A stretch of DNA of 64,000 nt. Origin: HXMU1420-13 sp965229525. Lineage in GTDB: Bacteria > Bacteroidota > Rhodothermia > Balneolales > Balneolaceae. Position 1 is the stretch's first letter. Each line of letters opens with the position of its first letter. The translations under genes were made by a program, and so were the position numbers. Location of the stretch: positions 1,178,001 through 1,242,000 of the forward strand of contig OZ245886.1 of the NCBI GenBank assembly GCA_965229525.1. The letters run 5' to 3'. Under the pieces are notes generated by a model, which was not told the DNA's origin, searched no databases, and saw only the letters and a list, made by a program, of their open reading frames with translations. Below are positions 27,729 to 35,423 of the stretch, one piece after another.

Positions 27729-30110
27729 TTAAAAAGTAATTTTTACTATCTCAGCATTCGCTGTATTCCACATAAAAGGGATGCTAACCGTTTTGCGATC
27801 AGTATCTATCGATACTGATATTTCTTCTCCAGGTGCTTCTACCACAAAAGTTGATCCCTCTAGATTATGAATAATCAATTCGATGTTCTTTTCACTAGTA
27901 GTGAAATTCTTGCCGGTTGTTGCTGAAAACACAACTGCGATTTCTGAATCATTATTACTCACTTCGAAATTCAGCAATTCAAATTCTTGATCGGTAAATG
28001 AATGATAGGAAAGCCCATCATCATTATACATTGTGTATCCAGGTACCTCATTCGTCCCATCAAAATAATAGTGGATTTCTAACGTGTTGCCATCATATTC
28101 CTTTGTTGATTGCATGGGCTTTGCCATAGGAATGATTGAGCCAGCCCGAACAAACGTTGGAATAGATTCCATATGTACATCAACGTTTATAAACTGACCA
28201 CCTTCAAATCTTTCACCTGTGTAGAAATCAAACCAGGCTGATGTATTTGGCAGATATACTTCTTTAGTTTCTACGCCCGGATTCATGATGGGGGCGATCA
28301 AAAAGTCTTCTCCCCATAAATAGGTTGCATCATAATCATATAAGTTAGAATTACCTGGTTCTTCAAAGAAAAGAGGACGCATCAATGGAGCACCATTTCT
28401 GGTATTCTCCCATGCCAGGGTGTAATTATAAGGCAACATCTTGTATCTTAGCTCGATCGCCGATTTTGCCAATGCTTTAGTTTCATCATCCCAAAAAACC
28501 GGCTCGCTTGGCAGTGCTTTATCGGCATGTGGACGATAGATAGGTTGGAACACACCATATTGCATCCATCGGGCATATAGTTCTCCATCAGGATCCGCTG
28601 GGGAAAATCCACCTAAATCACTATGCATGTAGGTTAATCCCTGCATCCCCATCTGTAGTGCAATTTCAATTTGGCGACTTAGACCGTCCCAAGACCTGCT
28701 TACATCACCCGACCATGGAATTAGACCATAACGTTGAGACCCTGCGGCGCCTGCTCGCATCAAAACAAAAGGTCTCATCTCTTCATCAAATTCTCTAAAA
28801 GTATGGTAGACTAATCGGGCCCAATCATGGCCATACGTGTTATGAACTTCATCTGCCGTACCTGTAGCATGAATAACATACGATGGATGTGCTTCCGGTT
28901 CGCCAAGATCGCCCCAAATGCCGGTCACACCCCGTTCAAGTAACCCGCGATTAATATCTGAAAACCAATTGTAGCCTTTTTCGTCGTACACGTCGATAAT
29001 ACCTCCATCCCCAAAATAAAACTCGAAAGTTGCCGCCTCACCGGTTGAATCTACGGCTAGAATTTCTTTTTCAAGAGCCTCTTCCCATCGAGTGGAGGTC
29101 TTCATCACAAATGGCTCTGTAATTAAAATTGTTTCGATATCCTGTTCTCTTAAGTCACGAATCATTTGATCGGGATTAGGGAATGAATCTTCGTAGAAAG
29201 CGAAGTTTCCTAAGGTGTGTTGAATTTCTTTTCCGAACCAGTATAAATCGATGATCACAGCATCCACAGGAATTTCATCTTCTTTGAATTTTGCCACAGT
29301 TTCGAGTACCTCATCTTGAGTGTGATACCCAAACCGGCTCGAAAAATTTCCTAATGCCCAACGTGGGAGCATGGCATGGCGACCTGTAAGTTGGGTATAG
29401 TTATCCATCATATCTAACCAGTCGTCTCCTATTATCAATTGATAGGTCTTTCGACCTGATATTGTCTCGTACTTGATGGTATTATTTCCTTTGCTGTCGA
29501 GGTCTAAAAACCCAATTGGAGCATTATCAAAATGTAGCATGTATTGGTTTGATGAAAGTACAATTGGCAATGAGTAATTCAATTGTGTACTAAAAGTGCT
29601 GTAGCCGTATTGAGCTTTATTATAAAGTGGTAAACGGTAACCTCGCCGATCCATCCCTAATGCACGAGAACCCGCTCCATATAAGGCTTCATTTCTTGAA
29701 ATCTGGAATTCTATGGTTTCAAGTGAATCTGCTGCATATCCTGCTTTTTCTTTTATGATAGCTTCCCCATCTCTTGAAAATTCTACACTAAATGGCGCTT
29801 TATTTATGGTAATATCAATTCCATCTGAATCGATTTCTATTCTCTGATCAGACTCCTGAGCGGTTGCAATTACCTCAACTGAAGGCTCCATAACAACTGC
29901 ATATGAAGAGTCTATAAGCACTTCGCCCATTGGAATGAAATGGACTTCTAACATTTCGGAGTTATAATATTGAAATACGTATTTCCCATCCGAAGCCTCT
30001 ACCTCAAACGAAGTTCCATTATCAGAAAAACTGATGAAATCCCGATTGGAATAATTGTTACAAGAGAAGATAAAAATGGCGGAAAAGATGGTGCAAATAA
30101 ATCGATTCAT
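27729..30110 (-). CDS. GH31-family alpha-glycosidase lipoprotein
   Basis: 793 residues. The leader IFSAIFIFSCNN has a lipobox. The N-terminal beta-sandwich is followed by the catalytic barrel: LPRWALGNFSSRFGY, VDAVIIDLYWFG, nucleophile D401 in IWGDLGEPE, and acid/base candidate D469 in IPWSGDVSRSWDGL. C-terminal beta domains follow (PMMRPLFFEEP-like; DDGLSYHSFTDQEFEL). Members hydrolyse alpha-glucosides, alpha-xylosides or act as transglycosylases; substrate uncertain. Its 5' end lies just left of the tRNA-associated repeat locus. Confidence 0.92.
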   Translation of the reverse strand: MNRFICTIFSAIFIFSCNNYSNRDFISFSDNGTSFEVEASDGKYVFQYYNSEMLEVHFIPMGEVLIDSSYAVVMEPSVEVIATAQESDQRIEIDSDGIDITINKAPFSVEFSRDGEAIIKEKAGYAADSLETIEFQISRNEALYGAGSRALGMDRRGYRLPLYNKAQYGYSTFSTQLNYSLPIVLSSNQYMLHFDNAPIGFLDLDSKGNNTIKYETISGRKTYQLIIGDDWLDMMDNYTQLTGRHAMLPRWALGNFSSRFGYHTQDEVLETVAKFKEDEIPVDAVIIDLYWFGKEIQHTLGNFAFYEDSFPNPDQMIRDLREQDIETILITEPFVMKTSTRWEEALEKEILAVDSTGEAATFEFYFGDGGIIDVYDEKGYNWFSDINRGLLERGVTGIWGDLGEPEAHPSYVIHATGTADEVHNTYGHDWARLVYHTFREFDEEMRPFVLMRAGAAGSQRYGLIPWSGDVSRSWDGLSRQIEIALQMGMQGLTYMHSDLGGFSPADPDGELYARWMQYGVFQPIYRPHADKALPSEPVFWDDETKALAKSAIELRYKMLPYNYTLAWENTRNGAPLMRPLFFEEPGNSNLYDYDATYLWGEDFLIAPIMNPGVETKEVYLPNTSAWFDFYTGERFEGGQFINVDVHMESIPTFVRAGSIIPMAKPMQSTKEYDGNTLEIHYYFDGTNEVPGYTMYNDDGLSYHSFTDQEFELLNFEVSNNDSEIAVVFSATTGKNFTTSEKNIELIIHNLEGSTFVVEAPGEEISVSIDTDRKTVSIPFMWNTANAEIVKITF

Positions 30111-30162
30111 AAAACTGTCGGCTAAAATTTAAGTGGGAATATAAGCCAATAATCCTTTGAAT

Positions 30163-30194
30163 TTTGAACGCTTTGAGTGTGAGTGGTATCTTTC
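30163..30194 (+). promoter_or_regulatory. Putative promoter of the tRNA-Pro/GIY-YIG locus (first copy)
   Basis: TTTG (30163-30166) and TATCTTTC (30187-30194) are separated by 20 bases, close to the Bacteroidetes-type TTTG-N19-21-TAnnTTTG pattern. The tRNA-like 5' end begins eight bases later, at 30202. The same TATCTTTC recurs at 30531 and at 30875, eight bases before the real tRNA. There the TTTG spacing is only 14 because six bases are missing, and ATTG at N21 would have to serve instead. The consensus is assumed to apply in this lineage. Confidence 0.45.
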
Positions 30195-30201
30195 GTTGTA
30201 T

Positions 30202-30258
30202 CGAGGCGTGGCCACGCAACAGCGTGGGTAGCCTCACGCAAATCGCGTGAGGGGCCGT
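30202..30258 (+). other. tRNA-Pro-like segment with palindromes in place of D and anticodon arms (copy 1)
   Basis: The first 11 bases equal the tRNA-Pro 5' end. Where the tRNA has GTAGTCC in its D loop, this has CACGC-AACA-GCGTG. Then GGTAGC is shared. Where the tRNA has the 5' part of its anticodon arm, this has CTCACGC-AAATC-GCGTGAG. Then GGGCCG and a G run are shared again. No 3' acceptor strand follows, so it cannot be a working tRNA. It leads straight into the GIY-YIG ORF. Confidence 0.7.
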
Positions 30259-30517
30259 GGGGGATTTGTACAAAGTATATATTTTACAAAGTCGGACTAA
30301 AAATCGATTCTATACTGGTTATTCCGATAGTCTAGCAAGACGATTAGATCAACATAACCAAGGTAAAACTCCTTCTACGAAATATGGTATCCCATGGAAA
30401 TTAATTTGGGAATCAGATTTCTTATCAAAAACAGAAGCATTAAAACTTGAAAGAAAGATAAAGAAACGTGGTGCTCGTAGATTTATTAAAGATCAAAACG
30501 GCGATATTGAATTTTGA
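30257..30517 (+). CDS. Small single-domain GIY-YIG nuclease (COG2827-like), copy 1
   Basis: 86 residues from GTG at 30257. TTG at 30266 (YKVYILQS...) is equally possible; there is no ATG, and a stop lies nine bases before the GTG. The domain has the GIY equivalent at V7-Y8-I9, the YIG equivalent Y19-T20-G21, R29, H33-N34 and an EALKLERK motif with the metal-binding Glu at E60. The catalytic set therefore looks intact. Family knowledge: such nucleases cut DNA in repair, restriction and homing. It differs from copy 2 at two residues (G36 for D, I50 for F). Its 3' end overlaps the duplicated tRNA leader. Confidence 0.85.
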   Translation: MGDLYKVYILQSRTKNRFYTGYSDSLARRLDQHNQGKTPSTKYGIPWKLIWESDFLSKTEALKLERKIKKRGARRFIKDQNGDIEF

Positions 30518-30545
30518 ATGCTTTGAGTGGTATCTTTCGTTGTAT

Positions 30546-30602
30546 CGAGGCGTGGCCACGCAACAGCGCGGGTAGCGTCACGCAAATCGCGTGAGGGGCC
30601 GT
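30546..30602 (+). other. tRNA-Pro-like segment with palindromes (copy 2)
   Basis: Same arrangement as the segment at 30202. Two bases differ: one breaks a pair in the first palindrome (CCACGC/GCGCGG) and one breaks a pair near the outer end of the second (CGTCACGC/GCGTGAGG). Both palindromes are therefore slightly weaker than in copy 1. Confidence 0.65.
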
Positions 30603-30861
30603 GGGGGATTTGTACAAAGTATATATTTTACAAAGTCGGACTAAAAATCGATTCTATACTGGTTATTCCGATAGTCTAGCAAGACGATTAGATCAACATA
30701 ACCAAGATAAAACTCCTTCTACGAAATATGGTATCCCATGGAAATTATTTTGGGAATCAGATTTCTTATCAAAAACAGAAGCATTAAAACTTGAAAGAAA
30801 GATAAAGAAACGTGGTGCTCGTAGATTTATTAAAGATCAAAACGGCGATATTGAATTTTGA
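30601..30861 (+). CDS. Small single-domain GIY-YIG nuclease, copy 2
   Basis: 86 residues, identical to copy 1 except D36 and F50. Only two bases differ over 261, and both change an amino acid. The GIY-, YIG-, Arg-, His-Asn- and Glu-containing motifs are kept. The start is GTG at 30601 or TTG at 30610. It lies 28 bases before the tRNA-Pro gene, and its final codons are part of the duplicated tRNA leader, so insertion or duplication left the tRNA gene and its immediate upstream sequence intact. Confidence 0.85.
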   Translation: MGDLYKVYILQSRTKNRFYTGYSDSLARRLDQHNQDKTPSTKYGIPWKLFWESDFLSKTEALKLERKIKKRGARRFIKDQNGDIEF

Positions 30862-30889
30862 ATGCTTTGAGTGGTATCTTTCGTTGTAT

Positions 30890-30963
30890 CGAGGCGTGGC
30901 GTAGTCCGGTAGCGCACTCGGCTGGGGGCCGAGGGGTCGCAGGTTCAAATCCTGTCGCCTCGA
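30890..30963 (+). tRNA. tRNA-Pro (anticodon GGG)
   Basis: A full cloverleaf can be folded. Acceptor CGAGGCG/CGCCTCG with discriminator A, D arm GCGT/GCGC with GGTA loop, anticodon arm CTCGG-CTGGGGG-CCGAG giving anticodon GGG, variable loop GGGTC, and T arm GCAGG-TTCAAAT-CCTGT. CCA is not encoded. The 5' 11 bases and the 3' end are both repeated in the flanking arrays, but only this copy is complete. Confidence 0.97.
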
Positions 30964-31402
30964 CACTCTTTTCTTATCTTTGAATGGGGTCGTCACGCCC
31001 AATGCGTGATCGCCTCGACACTCTTTTCTTGTTTTTGAATGGGGTCGTCACGCCCAATGCGTGATCGCCTCGACACTCTTTTCTTGTTTTTGAATGGGGT
31101 CGTCACGCCCAATGCGTGATCGCCACGACACTCTTTTCTTGTTTTTGAATGGGGTCGTCACGCCCAATGCGTGATCGCCACGACACTCTTTTCTTGTTTT
31201 TGAATGGGGTCGTCACGCCCAATGCGTGATCGCCTCGACACTCTTTTCTTGTTTTTGAATGGGGTCGTCACGCCCAATGCGTGATCGCCTCGACACTCTT
31301 TTCTTGTTTTTGATTGGGGTCGTCACGCCCAATGCGTGATCGCCTCGACACTCTTTTCTTGTTTTTGAATGGGGTCGTCACGCCCAATGCATGATCGCCT
31401 AG
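30956..31402. repeat. Eight 55-bp tandem repeats of a tRNA-Pro 3'-end module with a palindrome
   Basis: Units start at 30956, 31011, 31066, 31121, 31176, 31231, 31286 and 31341, exactly 55 bases apart, with a degenerate ninth start at 31396. Each begins CGCCTCGACACTC, the tRNA 3' acceptor strand plus trailer, so the first unit begins inside the real tRNA. Each ends GGGGTCG-TCACGC-CCAAT-GCGTGA-T. In the tRNA itself the same flanks (GGGGTCG ... TCGCCTCGACACTC) enclose the T arm. Two units have CGCCACG, and the last has GCATGA and CGCCTAG. The region holds no credible ORF and stops two bases before the stop codon of the next gene. Confidence 0.95.
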
Positions 31403-31403
31403 A

Positions 31404-32672
31404 CTACTTTATCCTGAAGGTGGTTGTGAGTATAAAACCAGGTGAAAAGGATATATCAAGTGCACAATCTAATTGATCTGCAAGGGCATTAATAAGTTGC
31501 ATTCCAATCCCACTGATTCCTTTTAAGGAATATGTATCACCTCTACCATTATCTTGATATTTAAAAAAGACGCTTTCTTTGTCGTATTCAGTAAGTACTA
31601 TATCAATTTGACCTAAATCACCTTCTCTGAAAGCATGCTTCATTGAGTTTGTTATCAATTCATTAAGTAATAAGGAGAAAGGGACCGTTTTTTCGCTATC
31701 AAACTCAATTGAATCTGAAATCACGTTTATTCGAACCTTACTTCCTAACTGTGGATAAGAATTTGATAATTTCTTAATCAATTCATTGATATAGTGATCA
31801 ATTCTCACCGTACTATATTCTTTTTCGGTGTATAAAAACTCATGAATACTGGCAATGGATTGTACCCGATCTATAGCATTCTCGAACGTATTCCTACTAA
31901 AATCTTTATTCATCAATTGTAATTGAATCATGCCTGATACAACAGCCAGATTATTTTTTACCCGATGATGAATCTCAGCGAGTAGTGCTTCTTTTTTATT
32001 GATTGATATAGTTAATAGTCGCTCTCTTTCTCTTAAATTTTTTATCACTGGTACCATTAACAGAAATATTATTACGGTAACCCCCAAAAATGTGATAGTA
32101 CCAATCACTATTTCAATCACCGTTACTTTGTAATAAGACTGGCTCGCTTCAGCTTCCATTTGATTTACGATGGTATCCATCAGCACTAAAAAACGCCGTT
32201 CCTGATCCATAACTGTTGCAATATGTACTGAATGATCGGCATTAGGACGAGCAACCATCTCATATACTGCATTTTCTATTGCTTGCTGACTTACTGAAAG
32301 CTCTTCAAAGTTTTGCCGAATTAAGGGGCTGCTATAATAAAATGTACTTAACGATGAATTTTCATCCATGAAATTTCGATGCGTCAAACTCCATCTTGTT
32401 ACAGTTTCATGGAGCTCCTGAAGAGCAAATAAATCCCCTTTTTCATAGTAAAGGGTAAGTTTGGCAATTTTTTGGCTGAACATTCGCTGCCTACCGGCCT
32501 GATTGATAATATCAGTGGTATTTACATGATTCTTATAGGTTTTGAACATAGTGGCTTCATTTATAATGAAAACCACAATTATTCCCCATAAAAGTAACTG
32601 GTAGTGCTGTTTTAAATATTCGCGAAACAATGACTTTTTAGCCAATACTCTAGTCCCCTTCCTTTGCTGCAC
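31404..32672 (-). CDS. Sensor histidine kinase with PilJ-like sensor and HisKA_2 transmitter
   Basis: 422 residues. One N-terminal helix (about 26-40), a periplasmic helical region opening with NTTDIINQAGRQRMFSQKIAKL (a type IV-pilus/PilJ N-terminal signature), and a second helix near 183-208. The transmitter is of the HisKA_2/HWE-like type: EIHHRVKNNLAVVSGMIQLQ with the phospho-acceptor His at 235/236, then LLLNELITNSMKHAF (N box) and ISGIGMQLINALADQL. No response regulator is adjacent, so it is an orphan. Its gene ends against the tRNA 3'-repeat array. Confidence 0.88.
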   Translation of the reverse strand: MQQRKGTRVLAKKSLFREYLKQHYQLLLWGIIVVFIINEATMFKTYKNHVNTTDIINQAGRQRMFSQKIAKLTLYYEKGDLFALQELHETVTRWSLTHRNFMDENSSLSTFYYSSPLIRQNFEELSVSQQAIENAVYEMVARPNADHSVHIATVMDQERRFLVLMDTIVNQMEAEASQSYYKVTVIEIVIGTITFLGVTVIIFLLMVPVIKNLRERERLLTISINKKEALLAEIHHRVKNNLAVVSGMIQLQLMNKDFSRNTFENAIDRVQSIASIHEFLYTEKEYSTVRIDHYINELIKKLSNSYPQLGSKVRINVISDSIEFDSEKTVPFSLLLNELITNSMKHAFREGDLGQIDIVLTEYDKESVFFKYQDNGRGDTYSLKGISGIGMQLINALADQLDCALDISFSPGFILTTTFRIK

Positions 32673-32764
32673 TGAATCTAATTATCTATTAGGACTTAAA
32701 CTAGAACTAAATTCTTATGTGAAGTTCGCTGGAATTAGGATATTAGTTTCTAATTAAATTTCGA

Positions 32765-34423
32765 TCAAAACCTAATTCCTACCGAGTATTTAAGCATTAG
32801 ATCTGGAAAGGCAAAAACTGAAACTCCAATATCAAGGTTTTCAAAAATAGTGTACTGTCGGCCCATTGAAAAAGACTGGGGGATTGGTCCGCCAAGTGTA
32901 TTTTCCAATCCTTCATTATCTACAGTTACAATCGCTTCGCCAAGAATTATATTACCCCCAATTCTATAATGCGAGTTCTTGTAGCCAGTAAACCCACCCA
33001 GCGATTGAAATATTAGTCCATCTATATCTAAAAAAAGTAAACGGATTGGTAATGTGGCAATTTGCCCAATACTGTTGAATCGATCTTTCATCCTAAAATC
33101 AAATCCCAGACCTATTCCATGTGTAGCAGCTTTCCCAATAGTATTTCCACCATGTTCATACGCTAGATTTCCCGAGTATCGAGTGTAGTTGAATACACCA
33201 GTATGCTTTCCAAGATTAAAATCCAGACCAAATGTAATGGACGATGGAATTTCCAGGCTACCATCATCAACAATATCTGAAATATCTCTTTCGGTAGTTA
33301 AATTAGGCTTGTTGGCTTGCAAACTATCGAGTGCCACTTCTAAATCTCCCCCTAATATATCATCACCGGCTAAGAATACAGGTAAAGATGCTACGGCTGA
33401 TTTATTTTTCCCTTCAAGATCAAATTTTGGTATTTGATTATATACTACCGAAACATTGATTTCGTCATCAAGTTGATAATGTAAACCTGCTCGTATGCCA
33501 TAACCAGTTGACTCAAATTCACCATAGGCGTTCATAAAAAAGGCATTCGATTCTCCCAAATCCGGATTTAAATTTGGGTCATCCGGATTATTGAAATATC
33601 GTTCATCCGCTCCCCCAACTACCACTAAGCCGGATAAATCTGCTTGAATATTTCGTGTATTAGTTAGTTGATACCTCGTTACTGTAGCACCAAAACTTAG
33701 CTTCTTTTTATAATCTTCTATAAGTGGCGTCGCTCCGCCTATCGACAAAGACGACATTCTAAAATTCATTTGAGTTAATAACGAGATGTTCATCAACACA
33801 TCGAACCGAATCGAAACTTCATCTGTACCTTGTTCCTGGGCAAGTTTTGTTGAAAGACCAGTAATTCCCAGATCGAGATTTAATGAAACAGGATACGTAT
33901 AGGCGCCTGCAAGTGTAAATTTATCTGAAATCGGAGCTGCGAATGCAATAGAGGCAATCTCGTCGTTAAAACCAACATCGAGGTTTCTCATTTCTGTTGG
34001 TCGAATGTAAGTTTCAGGAAACTGAGTCCAATTTTCCTCATCCGAAAACTCATCATTTACTGCGGTATCGAGTTCATCATTAATGGTACTCAGTATCTCT
34101 GAATTCACACTTGAGATAAAATTTGTTCCCAAGCCAAGCCTGCTATCAATTGCGATGTATGCCTCTTTTAAACTAGTTAAATGCGCCGGATTTAGATTTA
34201 TGTTTAAGGCACCGTTATCAACGTTAGAAGAAATCAGGCCTCCCATACTTCCAGATCCCAGACTACTTCCAACGGTATTTAGATTTAACCCAAAGTTCAC
34301 ATCCATAAAGCCACCACGGAAAAGATGCAATTCATTGGGTTCTGTATCATCTTCCTGGGCAAACAGTGAGCAAGGAATTAGGATAAATAAGAGAAGAGTT
34401 TCTAAACGAATTAATGATTTCAT
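32765..34423 (-). CDS. Outer-membrane beta-barrel protein, function unknown
   Basis: 552 residues with signal peptide ending CSLFAQ. The mature protein has alternating strands and an NLNPAHLTSLKEAYIAIDSRLGLG segment near the start, which recalls the NPA motif of FadL/PorV-type barrels. It ends in a typical barrel strand, DLMLKYSVGIRF. I do not recognise a named family. The gene follows the PorV/PorQ-like gene by 14 bases and the giant secreted protein by one further gene on the same strand. It is probably part of the same export or display module. Confidence 0.65.
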   Translation of the reverse strand: MKSLIRLETLLLFILIPCSLFAQEDDTEPNELHLFRGGFMDVNFGLNLNTVGSSLGSGSMGGLISSNVDNGALNINLNPAHLTSLKEAYIAIDSRLGLGTNFISSVNSEILSTINDELDTAVNDEFSDEENWTQFPETYIRPTEMRNLDVGFNDEIASIAFAAPISDKFTLAGAYTYPVSLNLDLGITGLSTKLAQEQGTDEVSIRFDVLMNISLLTQMNFRMSSLSIGGATPLIEDYKKKLSFGATVTRYQLTNTRNIQADLSGLVVVGGADERYFNNPDDPNLNPDLGESNAFFMNAYGEFESTGYGIRAGLHYQLDDEINVSVVYNQIPKFDLEGKNKSAVASLPVFLAGDDILGGDLEVALDSLQANKPNLTTERDISDIVDDGSLEIPSSITFGLDFNLGKHTGVFNYTRYSGNLAYEHGGNTIGKAATHGIGLGFDFRMKDRFNSIGQIATLPIRLLFLDIDGLIFQSLGGFTGYKNSHYRIGGNIILGEAIVTVDNEGLENTLGGPIPQSFSMGRQYTIFENLDIGVSVFAFPDLMLKYSVGIRF

Positions 34424-34437
34424 AGCTAATCCCCCTT

Positions 34438-35418
34438 TTAAAAGCTTAGTGTGAAACTAATCCGTTCTGAGTTTTGAATTGGATCAATCACGTATGAAAA
34501 CCCCGTTTCAATCCTGATCCTATCCCTAATTGTTAAATCGATGCCGGTACCAACGGTGTACTTCTCATCATCCAGATCGTTTATACCCTGCTCTGTTCCT
34601 GCTCGTAGCATTAGTACTTTTACTAAGCGACCTTCAATTCCAAAGCGAATATAATCGGTTGTTTCGCTACTTGTAGAAGGTTGAAAATCAGCCACAGCTG
34701 TAAAATTATCAGAAACACTGAATGAAGTACCAAAAATAATCTGATACGGTAAGTCTTCATCATATTCCCCACCAGCCTGATATTCTACACTTCGTGCTTC
34801 GCTGTTCCAGCTCATAGGAGCATAGGCATCTCGAATTAGTACCCCAATTTTGAAGCGATCTGTGGGCTGCAGAAGTAATCCCAAATCTACGCCCAAACCA
34901 TTTGCATCCCCAAACACCTGTTGTCCAAACCCTTCATCAATTTCATCCTCATCAAACACGACATAATCAGCGCGATTAAGTGCATTGTTACCGAATGATG
35001 CATTTCTGTATTTAAGTGCTACTCCAAGACTTAGCATATTAACCTTAATTCCGTAGGCCGCATGAACCGATAGTTCTTCAAGAGCATCATCACCGGAAGA
35101 GATCACTGAAATTCCAAGTGTATGCTTATTTAGAGGTAATGGGATTGTTGCGCTTGCGTAATTGTACGTGATCAATCCAAACTGATCGCCTTGTGAAAAA
35201 CCCGCTTTAAACTGTTCGATTTGACCAAGTCCGGCTGGGTTCCAATATGTTGCATTTTCATCGTCGGCCAATCCAACAAATGCGAAACCCATGGAAACCG
35301 GTCTGGTACCAAAACCAACATCTACAAAAGAACCTTGGATATTCGAAAGTTTTTGAGCTTGAATCTGATCAAGATTAAGCACAAACAAAGCTAGTATAAG
35401 AAAGTATATGCGTTTCAT
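34438..35418 (-). CDS. PorV/PorQ-family outer-membrane protein
   Basis: 326 residues. A signal peptide ends LDQIQAQ. The PorV/PorQ signature follows: VDVGFGTRPVSMGFAFVGLADDENATYWNPAGLGQI, then a barrel closing with NSERISFTLSF. In T9SS, PorV shuttles cargo with C-terminal sorting domains from the translocon to the attachment complex. This gene is five bases downstream of a 2382-residue secreted protein, so it may be a dedicated shuttle for it. Alternatively it is a general UPF0164-type barrel protein. Confidence 0.8.
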   Translation of the reverse strand: MKRIYFLILALFVLNLDQIQAQKLSNIQGSFVDVGFGTRPVSMGFAFVGLADDENATYWNPAGLGQIEQFKAGFSQGDQFGLITYNYASATIPLPLNKHTLGISVISSGDDALEELSVHAAYGIKVNMLSLGVALKYRNASFGNNALNRADYVVFDEDEIDEGFGQQVFGDANGLGVDLGLLLQPTDRFKIGVLIRDAYAPMSWNSEARSVEYQAGGEYDEDLPYQIIFGTSFSVSDNFTAVADFQPSTSSETTDYIRFGIEGRLVKVLMLRAGTEQGINDLDDEKYTVGTGIDLTIRDRIRIETGFSYVIDPIQNSERISFTLSF

Positions 35419-35423
35419 GATGC

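Larger units (their letters stand above)
30159..30852. repeat. Two tandem copies (350 and 344 bp) of a tRNA-promoter / tRNA-5'-end / GIY-YIG unit
   Basis: Unit 1 is 30159-30508, unit 2 is 30509-30852, and the unit's first ~48 bases begin again at 30853 and run into the real tRNA-Pro gene. Each unit contains GAATTTTGAA(C/T)GCTTTGAG..., the tRNA promoter, CGAGGCGTGGC (the first 11 bases of tRNA-Pro), two palindromes and a GIY-YIG ORF. Apart from a 6-bp extra TGTGAG in unit 1, I count only a handful of base differences (two in the palindromes, two in the ORF, one in the leader). The copy looks recent. Confidence 0.9.

Noticed and set aside
30058..30273. 71-residue minus-strand ORF
   Set aside because: It overlaps the start of the GH31 gene and the tRNA-like repeat, and has no domain or ribosome site.
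30784..31002. 72-residue minus-strand ORF with RRQDLNLRPLGPQPSALPDYATPR
   Set aside because: This is the well-known translation of the antisense of a tRNA gene; the real feature is tRNA-Pro on the plus strand.
30956..31402. Possible CRISPR array
   Set aside because: The units are identical throughout with no variable spacers, and no cas genes are near; each unit is a tRNA 3'-end module.
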